NCBI GenBank assembly: GCA_021796315.1
Contig: JAJYOH010000117.1
Coordinates: forward strand, 1 to 12,022
DNA: 12,022 nt
Reading direction: 5' to 3'
Source of the DNA: Chloroflexota bacterium
GTDB taxonomy: Bacteria > Chloroflexota > Anaerolineae > Anaerolineales > Villigracilaceae
Positions 1-6,475 of this stretch are shown here, in pieces. Positions within the stretch are counted from its first letter, which is position 1, and each line of letters opens with the position of its first letter. The notes beneath the pieces were generated by a model. It saw only the letters and a program-made list of their open reading frames with translations, was not told the origin of the DNA and searched no databases. The translations under genes and the position numbers were made by a program.

Positions 1-1113
1 TCCAGAATCCCTTTTTCCTTCCTCGAGCCGACTTTTTCCGCCCTCGGCCTCGACCCGTACCCGCGCCTGACTCTCTTCGACGCGTTGACTCTCGGCCAGG
101 CGCACGTCCCGGCCTTCGCGCCCGATGCGTCCGTGTTGATCGCGCAAATTTATTCGCGGCTGGTTGCTTCCGAAGTAAAGTCCACGTTGACCGAAATTTA
201 TCCCGATGAGCATCATGTCCAACTGATCCATGCAGCGGGGACGAAGAATCAGATCATCGAAGATGTTTCGCTTTATGAAATCGATCGCAGTGAACACATC
301 GGTTTGCTGACATCGCTGTATGTCCCGCCGTTGGGCGAGGGGACATCTTTTGAGTCATTTCAGGAAATTGTCGCTCACCTGCGCGCGCCGGATGGCTGTC
401 CGTGGGACAAAGAGCAGACACACGAGTCGCTTCGCAAACATTTGCTGGAAGAATCTTATGAGGCTATTGCCGCCATCGATTCCGGTGATTTTGATTCGAT
501 GCGTGAAGAATTTGGCGATCTGCTTTTGCAGATCATGTTGAATTCACAGATTGCCAGCGAGGAAGGCGAATTCACAGCCAACGATGTGGTCAAAGGAATT
601 TACGACAAGATCATCCGCAGGCATCCGCACGTATTTGGCGACGTGAAAGTGGATGGCGTGGATGGCGTTCTGCAAAATTGGGAAAAGTTGAAAGAGAAAG
701 AGAGAAAGGGGAAAGGGGAGAAGGAAAAAGGGATTCTGGATGGCGTGCCGATTTCTTTACCCGCCTTGAGTCAGGCGCAGGAATATCAGGACCGTGCCGC
801 GCGCGTCGGCTTTGACTGGCCTGAAATTGACGGCGTGCTGGACAAGGTCAAGGAGGAGATCGAGGAGATCAAGCGTGCTGAAACCGATTTCGAGTTGGCA
901 GATGAAATCGGCGACTTGTTTTTCGTGTTGGTCAATCTGGCACGCTGGAAAAAAGTGGACGCTGAGTCGGCGCTGCGTGGGACGAATATGAAATTCAAAA
1001 GGCGCTTTGGTTATGTGGAGCAGGGCGCGAAAAAGCAGGAACGAAATTTATCGGATATGAAACTGGAAGAGATGGACGCGCTGTGGAATGAGGCGAAGAA
1101 AAAAGGGCCGTAA
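1..1113 (+). CDS. mazG: Tetrapyrrole methylase-MazG fusion protein, 5'-truncated (YabN-like NTP pyrophosphohydrolase)
   Basis: The frame is open from base 1, so the gene starts outside the window; 370 codons are visible. The TTG at 85 lies inside the domain and is not taken as the start. Codons 1 to about 108 resemble the end of a tetrapyrrole (SAM-dependent) methylase domain, with the YabN-like stretch LYEIDR...LTSLYVPP. A MazG domain follows: CPWDKEQT, then the acidic Mg-binding motifs EESYE (near nt 448-462) and EEFGD (near nt 505-519). A second MazG-like half begins around nt 860 (EEIEEIKRA, DEIGDLFF). MazG enzymes hydrolyse NTPs to NMP and pyrophosphate and act in house-cleaning; the methylase part of such fusions has no settled role. 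The linker between the halves is unusually Lys/Glu/Gly-rich (nt 682-733). The gene converges on the carbonic anhydrase gene with a 17-bp gap. Domain assignment is firm; substrate is unknown. Confidence 0.9.
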   Translation, partial: SRIPFSFLEPTFSALGLDPYPRLTLFDALTLGQAHVPAFAPDASVLIAQIYSRLVASEVKSTLTEIYPDEHHVQLIHAAGTKNQIIEDVSLYEIDRSEHIGLLTSLYVPPLGEGTSFESFQEIVAHLRAPDGCPWDKEQTHESLRKHLLEESYEAIAAIDSGDFDSMREEFGDLLLQIMLNSQIASEEGEFTANDVVKGIYDKIIRRHPHVFGDVKVDGVDGVLQNWEKLKEKERKGKGEKEKGILDGVPISLPALSQAQEYQDRAARVGFDWPEIDGVLDKVKEEIEEIKRAETDFELADEIGDLFFVLVNLARWKKVDAESALRGTNMKFKRRFGYVEQGAKKQERNLSDMKLEEMDALWNEAKKKGP

Positions 1114-1130
1114 AGGTTTTCAACGCTGGT

Positions 1131-1769
1131 TTAAGAATTTAAAGCTGCCTGATATTCAACAGCTATTTCTTTTGGATTTGTAACGCACATTCTTAAATCG
1201 CGCAGCAATCCATCCTGCACGCTGTATATCCAGCCATGGATGGACAAATCCTGCCCGTGTGACCAGGCATCCTGCACGATGGTGGTCTCGCAAACGTTGA
1301 CGACTTGCTCGATCACATTCAACTCACAAAGCCGATCCCATTTTTGATCTTCATCCTCGATCTCACGGATTTGAAAATCATGTTTTTGCCGAACGTCCTG
1401 AACGTGCCGCAGCCAGTTATCGATTAAGCCGAAACGCTGATCCAAAAGCGCGGCTTTGACTCCGCCGCAGCCGTAATGACCGCAAACGATGATGTGTCTC
1501 ACCTTGAGCACATCCACCGCATATTGGATCGTGGACAGACAATTCAAATCCGTGTGAACGACCACATTTGCCACGTTGCGATGAACGAATAATTCCCCCG
1601 GCAAAAGCCCCACAATTTGGTTGGCGGGTACGCGGCTATCGGAGCAGCCAATCCATAAATAATCGGGCGACTGCTGTTGGGATAATTTTGCAAAAAATTC
1701 CGGGCTCTGGGCCTTAATGCCTTCAGCCCATTTTCTGTTTTTATCAAAGAGATTCTGAAGAACTCGCAT
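1131..1769 (-). CDS. can: Beta-class carbonic anhydrase
   Basis: This 212-aa protein matches the beta-carbonic anhydrase family, which interconverts CO2 and bicarbonate in the cytoplasm using zinc. The zinc ligands are visible as C42 and D44 in CSDSR, and H98 and C101 in GHYGCGG. These are the same residue numbers as in E. coli Can (YadF), so the start is well placed; R46 forms the usual Asp-Arg dyad. Other family landmarks are HRNVAN (63-68) and HGWIY near residue 178. Length is close to the 220 aa of E. coli Can. It is the last gene of a minus-strand cluster, 33 bp after the 310-aa gene. No strong Shine-Dalgarno sequence precedes the ATG. Function is highly certain; why it sits behind cell-surface-type genes is not clear. 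Confidence 0.95.
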   Translation of the reverse strand: MRVLQNLFDKNRKWAEGIKAQSPEFFAKLSQQQSPDYLWIGCSDSRVPANQIVGLLPGELFVHRNVANVVVHTDLNCLSTIQYAVDVLKVRHIIVCGHYGCGGVKAALLDQRFGLIDNWLRHVQDVRQKHDFQIREIEDEDQKWDRLCELNVIEQVVNVCETTIVQDAWSHGQDLSIHGWIYSVQDGLLRDLRMCVTNPKEIAVEYQAALNS

Positions 1770-1802
1770 GGTTGATTGTCTTTATTCGGATACCGGAGCA
1801 GC

Positions 1803-2735
1803 TTAGATGGCCTGTCCGATCATTTGCTCGATCTTGTTTTGAAATTGTTCCAATGCCTGTTTGTTGGACGCTGCAAAAACCTTATCGAGCCGCTGGTTAC
1901 CGAAAGCAAGAGTCAGAGATAAGGTCACTAAACTGTCGGTGGTCTCGGTCTCGGTCACTGTCGCTGCCGCAATGTGTCGCAATGGGATGTATTGAAATAT
2001 ACCGCCATACTTAACCCCTCGATTTTCAGCGTTGGACTCGGCGTCACCAATCAGGATTACTTCCCTGTCCGTTAGGATCGTGAGATGCGCCAAAGCTCTG
2101 GTTCGATAAAATGATTGTCCAAACAATGTGAAAATGTGTCGTCGAATTTGGGGCTGCCAGATAACGCGGGTCACTTTTTCACCACGTACCAGGCTGTTAC
2201 GGGCGAAGTTCATAAACTTGAAGTTGGCCGAAGCCAAATAATCGAACTTGTCTAATTCTGCCTGCCAGTCGGCTTCATCAACATCCTCGGACGCTGGCCG
2301 CATTTTATTGATGAAGGGTAACAGGTGTCGGCCAGTAGCTGTGTTAAATGGAATGACGGAAGAAGATGTAATTCCCCCGCTTGTCATGCCGCTGATGGTA
2401 AGCCATGAATACAAAAGAATGCTTCCTGCTTCAACGGCGCAAATGGTTTTTAGTGGATAAGCGGTTGAGATAATTTTGCCGCCGATGGATTCCCACACAT
2501 GGAAGACATCATTGACTTCGCAGAGCAATTTTTCTGCAGCTTTATGTCTGATTCCGCTAATAGCCGGTGCGAGCACCACGTATGGAAATGGATGGCTGTC
2601 TGCCAATATCGTTTTGCATGAGTCTTTATAGATTTCAGGGACGGCAGCATAAGATTCTATAACTTTGGCCCATGATGCCATGGTCTGTTTGCCGCCGGTT
2701 TCGGCAGCCAACGGGGTGTTCAAATTTGACGTCAT
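1803..2735 (-). CDS. Hypothetical protein with possible tandem PH-like domains
   Basis: I do not recognise this 310-aa protein by name. It has no signal peptide and no clear membrane helix. Two stretches have the alternating hydrophobic strands and closing helix of bacterial PH-like folds. The first is about residues 50-146, with a strand-rich part (IISTAYPLKTICAVEAGSI) and a terminal helix. The second is about residues 210-303, with LTILTDREVILIGDAE, YIPLRHIAAATV, a TLSLTLAFG strand, and a closing helix KQALEQFQNKIEQMI. This fold reading is from pattern only. The ATG at 2735 is preceded by AGAGG about 7 nt upstream, which supports the start. The gene lies 33 bp downstream of the lipoprotein gene and 33 bp upstream of the carbonic anhydrase gene, so co-transcription is likely. 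It is probably a cytoplasmic protein. Confidence 0.75.
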   Translation of the reverse strand: MTSNLNTPLAAETGGKQTMASWAKVIESYAAVPEIYKDSCKTILADSHPFPYVVLAPAISGIRHKAAEKLLCEVNDVFHVWESIGGKIISTAYPLKTICAVEAGSILLYSWLTISGMTSGGITSSSVIPFNTATGRHLLPFINKMRPASEDVDEADWQAELDKFDYLASANFKFMNFARNSLVRGEKVTRVIWQPQIRRHIFTLFGQSFYRTRALAHLTILTDREVILIGDAESNAENRGVKYGGIFQYIPLRHIAAATVTETETTDSLVTLSLTLAFGNQRLDKVFAASNKQALEQFQNKIEQMIGQAI

Positions 2736-2768
2736 AATAAGCCTCTGCTAGATGGATAATTCATGTAT

Positions 2769-3386
2769 CTATTTTGTGCTGCATCGGAATTTTTGCAAAG
2801 CCTCGGTGAGCAGGGTTTTAGCGAGCTCAGGCTGGGGCGTGTATGTTTTCCAGGCGAACGCGCGCCCGCCACAGGTCCAGACTGCCGCGCCGCCGCTGGG
2901 CAGGAGGGTTGTCGCAGTGGTGGTAATCGGCACGTAGACCACATTCAAATCCCCTGATTGAAATGCCTCCAAATTTCCGCTGCGCGTGTCCACGTTCTTA
3001 TCAAGAATCAGATCGAACATAAATTGCGAGTCAGAGGTACCGGGTGCGTTTTGCCAGATGACCTGAATAAAAAGATTGGCGTTGTAAGATGCGATCAATC
3101 CCTGGGAAATGGTGCTCGGCGCGGCAGGATTGCGTTGTGCGCTCACATCGAAGAAAGCCATATCGGCGGGATGTCCGACGCAGAATTGATATTCACAGAA
3201 GAGGCCATTGAGATTGGCCGGCGTGGGCGTGGCCGGAATACGCGGAGATGGATAGGGCGTGAAGGTTGGAATGGCGGCGACGGTTTGTCGCACGGCGATT
3301 TGAATTAACTGATTTGGATCGGGAGCTTTTGGTTTGCAGGCTGGTGCCAGCAGGAGCGCGAACAGGATCAATAAAGCTTTTTTCAT
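2769..3386 (-). CDS. Putative lipoprotein or secreted protein with Thr/Pro-rich linker
   Basis: This is a 205-aa exported protein of unknown function. It has a lysine start, a hydrophobic stretch (residues 4-14) and a lipobox-like LAPAC ending at C17. Proline at the -2 position is atypical, so lipidation is likely but not certain. A Thr/Pro-rich linker (about 41-57, TFTPYPSP...PATPTP) follows; such linkers are common after the anchor in Chloroflexota surface proteins. The globular part (about 60-205) contains CEYQFCVGHPADMAFF near its start and a predicted strand-rich core. It has four Cys after the anchor (64, 68 and two near the C-terminus), which could form disulfides. Its ATG overlaps the stop of the upstream SGNH-like gene (ATGA), which implies translational coupling and a shared pathway. 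The specific function is unknown. Confidence 0.8.
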   Translation of the reverse strand: MKKALLILFALLLAPACKPKAPDPNQLIQIAVRQTVAAIPTFTPYPSPRIPATPTPANLNGLFCEYQFCVGHPADMAFFDVSAQRNPAAPSTISQGLIASYNANLFIQVIWQNAPGTSDSQFMFDLILDKNVDTRSGNLEAFQSGDLNVVYVPITTTATTLLPSGGAAVWTCGGRAFAWKTYTPQPELAKTLLTEALQKFRCSTK

Positions 3387-4471
3387 GGGCAGGCCTTTTG
3401 AATTGACGGCGCCAGCATTTCAGCAAATTGCCGTTCGCCCTCGGGGTTGAGATGCAGGGGCGTGTTGGTGTAATAATTGGATGTAAACTTATCCCACCAG
3501 TCGAGGTAGTTCCAGTTGTTTTGTGTTGCCGCCGCACCGAGGATTTGGCGATACTGGTCATAAACCCAACGGGGGTAATAGTAATTGTAGTAGATGTTGC
3601 TATTTTGCGTATTCCTGACAATTTGGATCGGTTCATTGATCAAGATGACAGGCACATTTTTTGCAAGAACATAAAAATCCTGAACCTCATCGATTGAAAT
3701 TTGCCGCGGCCTTATGGTCGGCGGATTCATACCCTCAAAATTCAAATCACTTGGCAATTGTGCGGGAACATTATCGTACGTGGTTTGTATCTGGTCGACT
3801 CCGGTTGCCAGTTGAACGAAGCTGTAAAGTTGATATCGAAGCACACGAAAGAGCGACCGCTGTGGTCCAAGGATTTTATCGGAAAATGATTCGGGCGGGT
3901 AATCTTTGGGCAGGAAATGAAAACGTGCATCAAGACTGTAAAGTTCATCCAGGTTCTGACCGATCAACCAATGGTCAATGCGCGTTTTTGGCATAAGTGT
4001 GTAAAGCGTCACCGGCCAGATGATCAGATCAGGCTGGTATTTCATGGCTTTGTCGAGGATCATCAAATCTTTTGTGGCAGATGAGCGCGGATAACTCAGG
4101 TTGTACACCTGTACTTTTTTGTTCCCACAAGTCAGGTTGAGCGCATTGATCTGACCGGGAATGGTTTGTTCTGGTTGGAGCAAAAAGCCCCACATGGCCG
4201 AATCCCCGAGCAACAGTACGCGGAATTCGTCATTTGCTTTCGGTTGTGAAACGATATGCGAAGCAAACATCGCATCCAGATTTCCAACGTCAAGGGCGGC
4301 ATCTTCAGGAGCGTGCGTGCTGGTGGGGAAGCGTTCCCGTTTGATGCCCAGCAGAGCGTAAACGTTTAACAGGCTTATATCGGGTCGAACACTTAAAAAG
4401 ACAAATTCCACCAGCAGAAAGACGATGATTCCCTTGATGAAAATTCGTCCGGCATTCATATTTTTGGACAT
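3383..4471 (-). CDS. Membrane-anchored SGNH/GDSL hydrolase-like protein
   Basis: This 362-aa protein has one N-terminal hydrophobic segment (about residues 10-28) that should anchor it with the rest outside the membrane. The family signature is VLLLGDSAMWG, with S91 as candidate nucleophile. A C-terminal block TPLHLNPEGERQFAEM carries H340 as candidate catalytic histidine. The acidic residue normally three positions before that histidine (DxxH) is T337 here, so the triad is incomplete or an acid comes from elsewhere. SGNH proteins are esterases or acyltransferases on lipids, polysaccharides or cell wall; the substrate here cannot be deduced. M5 is an alternative start. Neither start has a Shine-Dalgarno sequence, but a TATAAT box 7 nt before M1 suggests a leaderless mRNA. 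It is the first gene of the minus-strand cluster and overlaps the lipoprotein gene by 4 bp. Confidence 0.8.
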   Translation of the reverse strand: MSKNMNAGRIFIKGIIVFLLVEFVFLSVRPDISLLNVYALLGIKRERFPTSTHAPEDAALDVGNLDAMFASHIVSQPKANDEFRVLLLGDSAMWGFLLQPEQTIPGQINALNLTCGNKKVQVYNLSYPRSSATKDLMILDKAMKYQPDLIIWPVTLYTLMPKTRIDHWLIGQNLDELYSLDARFHFLPKDYPPESFSDKILGPQRSLFRVLRYQLYSFVQLATGVDQIQTTYDNVPAQLPSDLNFEGMNPPTIRPRQISIDEVQDFYVLAKNVPVILINEPIQIVRNTQNSNIYYNYYYPRWVYDQYRQILGAAATQNNWNYLDWWDKFTSNYYTNTPLHLNPEGERQFAEMLAPSIQKACP

Positions 4472-4478
4472 GCGGTCA

Positions 4479-4484
4479 ATTATA
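4479..4484 (-). promoter_or_regulatory. Candidate -10 box of a leaderless promoter for the SGNH gene cluster
   Basis: A perfect TATAAT on the minus strand ends 7 nt before the ATG at 4471. Transcription would begin at or next to the start codon, which fits the absence of a Shine-Dalgarno sequence. No good -35 hexamer is visible at 17-18 nt. This is a reading of the sequence only. Confidence 0.5.
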
Positions 4485-4556
4485 CTCTTGGGGACATTCC
4501 CGCTGTTCAGCGTCAGAGCGTATGGGTGCGCTAAAAGTATGTAGATGAGTTTGCTC

Positions 4557-4611
4557 CCTGCGCCGTCCTCGGCGCAGGATTTACTCGCAAAGCGCCGCCG
4601 AGGACGGCGGC
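4557..4611. repeat. REP-like pair of GC-rich hairpins in inverted orientation
   Basis: Hairpin one is a perfect 9-bp stem (4557-4565 with 4570-4578) with loop TCCT. Hairpin two is a perfect 7-bp stem, GCCGCCG with CGGCGGC (4594-4600 with 4605-4611), with loop AGGA. The two are inverted copies of each other: 4561-4574 is the reverse complement of 4596-4609. No U-run follows either one, so this is more like a BIME/REP-type extragenic element than a terminator. A related hairpin lies near 11959-11983. Confidence 0.6.
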
Positions 4612-4662
4612 TTGAGCCTATTTACCAACAACCTTTGAGTGCCCCCGAGCGTATCAATAACA

Positions 4663-4694
4663 AAAATGGCCTGCATGATTTTGCAGGCCATTTT
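4663..4694 (-). terminator. Rho-independent terminator of nirK
   Basis: A perfect 13-bp inverted repeat, AAAATGGCCTGCA with TGCAGGCCATTTT, encloses a 6-nt loop. It lies 13 bp after the nirK stop codon. On the minus strand the stem runs into a T-stretch, as expected for intrinsic termination. The symmetric A/T ends could also let it work on the other strand. Confidence 0.85.
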
Positions 4695-4707
4695 GATTCA
4701 AACCGGT

Positions 4708-6150
4708 CTAGTGTCCGCTGCCGGGCATTGGGGTGCCGTTGAATATTTCGGGGGCGGTGGGACCATCGACGATTAAGTAGCCGGCCAGTCCGCGCTGCAA
4801 GCGGGAGAGGGCATGATCCACAAGGATATATCTTCCCGGCACTTGAAGCGCAACCTCGACAATGGTCGCACCGCCGGGTGGAACGATCGTGGTTTGCACG
4901 TCCATCATGGGAGGCGTCATCACCGATCCGAGATTGTAGACTTTATCGAACATCTCGCCGATCATATGGAAGGATGAAGTCTTGTTGGGGCCGCCTACGC
5001 CAAAGAAGATTCGAACTGTCTCGCCAACATTAGCTTTCAATGGGTGGTCGGTGGTAAGCGCATTCACCGATCCATTCAGAAGATAATAATCGGGCGTCTC
5101 GTTCATCAGCTTGTCGATATCGGGCATCTGCATACCTTTGTCGCCAAATTTTCCGCTCGTATAGACCTCGCCTTGCATCACATAAAACTCGCGGTCAACT
5201 TTGGGCAGGCCGCCTTCCGGCTCGACCAGGATCATGCCGTACATTCCGTTGGCGATATGTTCAGCCACCATCGGTGTGGCACAGTGATAAACGTACAAAC
5301 CGGGGATGAGCGCTTTGAATGTGAACATGGTTTCCTTGCCGGGGGCGGTGGTAGTGAAGACCGCTCCGCCGCCGGGACCGGTCACGGCGTGGAAATCCAC
5401 GGAGTGGGACATCAAGTTGTTGGCATCGTTCTTCAAATGAACCTCGACTGTATCGCCAACACGCACGCGGAAGAATGGTCCGGGAACTTTGCCGTTGAAG
5501 GTCCAGTAATCATAGGTGACGCCATCTGCCAGTTGGCCTTTAACTTCTATGGCCTCCAGGTCGATGCGGACATTGGTTGGGCCGCGGCTGCCGATGGGGC
5601 CGGGCAGGTCGGTTGGATCACGGGAAATATCAGCCCCAGTGTCAGGAACGCCGGTTGGAACGGCAGCCGCTGCCTGGGTCGCGGGTGAAGCGGCACTCAT
5701 ATCCATTGCTGGAGATGCCGTGGCTGGAGAGCTGGCGGCTGCAGGGCCATTCACTACAAAATTTCCTTCCATGCCTGCCTGACGATGCCCTGGGATGTTA
5801 CAGAAATAAGGGAAAGTGCCGCCTTTGTTGACGCCAAAATCGATCGTGATGCTGCTGTTCTGCCCATTGACATGCGGCGAATCAACATCGAAATCGGGCA
5901 TTGCAAAATTATGTTCAGAGCCATCGCCGTTATCGAGTTTGAGTTCGATAATATCTCCGGCTTTGGCAGTAAGCGTGGGGTTGATTTGTCCATCGATCTG
6001 ACCACCAACGCCGATGAAGACCATCTTTCCATCGGCTATGCCGGTCTTCAATTCGTAGGATACTTTGCTTTGTTGATTCGTTTGTCCACATGCGGAAACC
6101 AACAGACCGATCAATAGAATGAACGAGAATAACTTAAGCTTTTGTTTCAT
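4708..6150 (-). CDS. nirK: Cupredoxin-fused copper nitrite reductase, lipoprotein (AniA-like NirK)
   Basis: This 480-aa enzyme should reduce nitrite to nitric oxide outside the cytoplasmic membrane. A lipoprotein signal ends at LVSAC (C21). Residues about 30-135 form an extra cupredoxin domain with a full type 1 site: H80, C117, H122, M127. An Ala/Pro/Ser-rich linker (about 136-175) leads to the NirK core (about 190-465). Core type 1 ligands are H249, C290, H298 and M303; type 2 ligands are H254, H289 and H446; catalytic D252 and H395 are present. The short CATPMVAEH loop (seven residues between Cys and His) and HIANGMYG...LPKVD resemble Neisseria AniA rather than Alcaligenes NirK. N-terminal cupredoxin fusions are known, for example in Hyphomicrobium NirK, where the extra domain may serve in electron transfer. 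A GGAG lies 6 nt before the ATG. The gene follows a DUF1858-like gene and a Crp/Fnr regulator. Confidence 0.95.
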   Translation of the reverse strand: MKQKLKLFSFILLIGLLVSACGQTNQQSKVSYELKTGIADGKMVFIGVGGQIDGQINPTLTAKAGDIIELKLDNGDGSEHNFAMPDFDVDSPHVNGQNSSITIDFGVNKGGTFPYFCNIPGHRQAGMEGNFVVNGPAAASSPATASPAMDMSAASPATQAAAAVPTGVPDTGADISRDPTDLPGPIGSRGPTNVRIDLEAIEVKGQLADGVTYDYWTFNGKVPGPFFRVRVGDTVEVHLKNDANNLMSHSVDFHAVTGPGGGAVFTTTAPGKETMFTFKALIPGLYVYHCATPMVAEHIANGMYGMILVEPEGGLPKVDREFYVMQGEVYTSGKFGDKGMQMPDIDKLMNETPDYYLLNGSVNALTTDHPLKANVGETVRIFFGVGGPNKTSSFHMIGEMFDKVYNLGSVMTPPMMDVQTTIVPPGGATIVEVALQVPGRYILVDHALSRLQRGLAGYLIVDGPTAPEIFNGTPMPGSGH

Positions 6151-6212
6151 CTTTCGCTCCTATTAAAGTGATTTGATTTCTGCGAACAGCCTGCTGTAAT
6201 TCACCAAGCAGG

Positions 6213-6383
6213 TCATGCCAGTGAAAGCTCGTAAGTTTTTGCCACATCTTCGAGCGTGCAAAACTGTGTCAGGCAGCACCCCACGCAGGCAGTTTTGAGC
6301 TTGATAAAAACGCTTGAGATTTGCCGTCCCGTTTCCAGGGTCTCGGCAACAGTGAGATTTGGAAAAAACTTCAGGTTGTCCAT
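6213..6383 (-). CDS. Short Cys-rich DUF1858-like protein, apparently frameshifted near its 3' end
   Basis: This 56-aa frame looks like a real gene. It reads NLTVAETLETG...VFIKL, then CVGC, then FCTLEDVAKTYELSL, which fits the DUF1858 (hybrid-cluster-protein-associated, redox disulfide) pattern of helix, CxxC, then TLEEAA-type helix. Cysteines are C33, C36, C37 and C42. The frame stops at TGA (6213-6215), just where the last family helix should start. Removing one base of the CC doublet at 6218-6219 restores LHDLLGELQQAVRRN and an 82-aa protein ending at 6134, overlapping the nirK start. So this is either a sequencing error, a recent frameshift or a truncated but working protein. No Shine-Dalgarno sequence is seen; a promoter-like TATTCT lies 9 nt before the ATG. 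A redox or NO-related role beside nirK is an inference. Confidence 0.65.
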   Translation of the reverse strand: MDNLKFFPNLTVAETLETGRQISSVFIKLKTACVGCCLTQFCTLEDVAKTYELSLA

Positions 6384-6392
6384 AGTGTGTGC

Positions 6393-6398
6393 AGAATA
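6393..6398 (-). promoter_or_regulatory. Candidate -10 box for the DUF1858-like/nirK unit
   Basis: On the minus strand TATTCT lies here, with AAGACA 17 nt upstream (6416-6421) as a poor -35, as is usual for activator-dependent promoters. The inferred start near 6386 would leave only about 3 nt of leader before the ATG at 6383. Sequence-pattern evidence only. Confidence 0.4.
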
Positions 6399-6419
6399 TC
6401 ACTTGCCCCCGGACTTGTC

Positions 6420-6435
6420 TTTGCGCTGGCGCAAA
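6420..6435. promoter_or_regulatory. Candidate Crp/Fnr-type operator upstream of the nirK unit
   Basis: TTTGCGCTGGCGCAAA is a 7-bp inverted repeat around two bases, or TTGCG-N4-CGCAA. That is the same 5-4-5 layout as the FNR box TTGAT-N4-ATCAA. Its centre (6427.5) is 41.5 bp upstream of the start site inferred from the TATTCT box, the standard class II activator position. It lies between a Crp/Fnr gene and the nirK unit. The other reading is a 6-bp hairpin with a CTGG loop. Confidence 0.5.
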
Positions 6436-6436
6436 T

Positions 6437-6468
6437 AAAAAATCATGCGGAACTTCAAACCTCGCATG
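6437..6468 (-). terminator. Rho-independent terminator of the Crp/Fnr regulator gene
   Basis: Minus-strand CATGCG and CGCATG arms (6463-6468 and 6444-6449), with two possible G-U pairs further in, are followed by A and a run of six T. It lies just after the regulator stop codon, so the regulator and the DUF1858-like/nirK unit are probably transcribed separately. Confidence 0.6.
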
Positions 6469-6475
6469 TTGATGA

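Noticed and set aside
2958..3308. 116-aa plus-strand frame
   Set aside because: Antisense to the lipoprotein gene, which has a signal sequence and a coupled start; no family match.
5044..5688. 214-aa plus-strand frame
   Set aside because: It is antisense to nirK, whose motifs are fully recognisable; no family resemblance.
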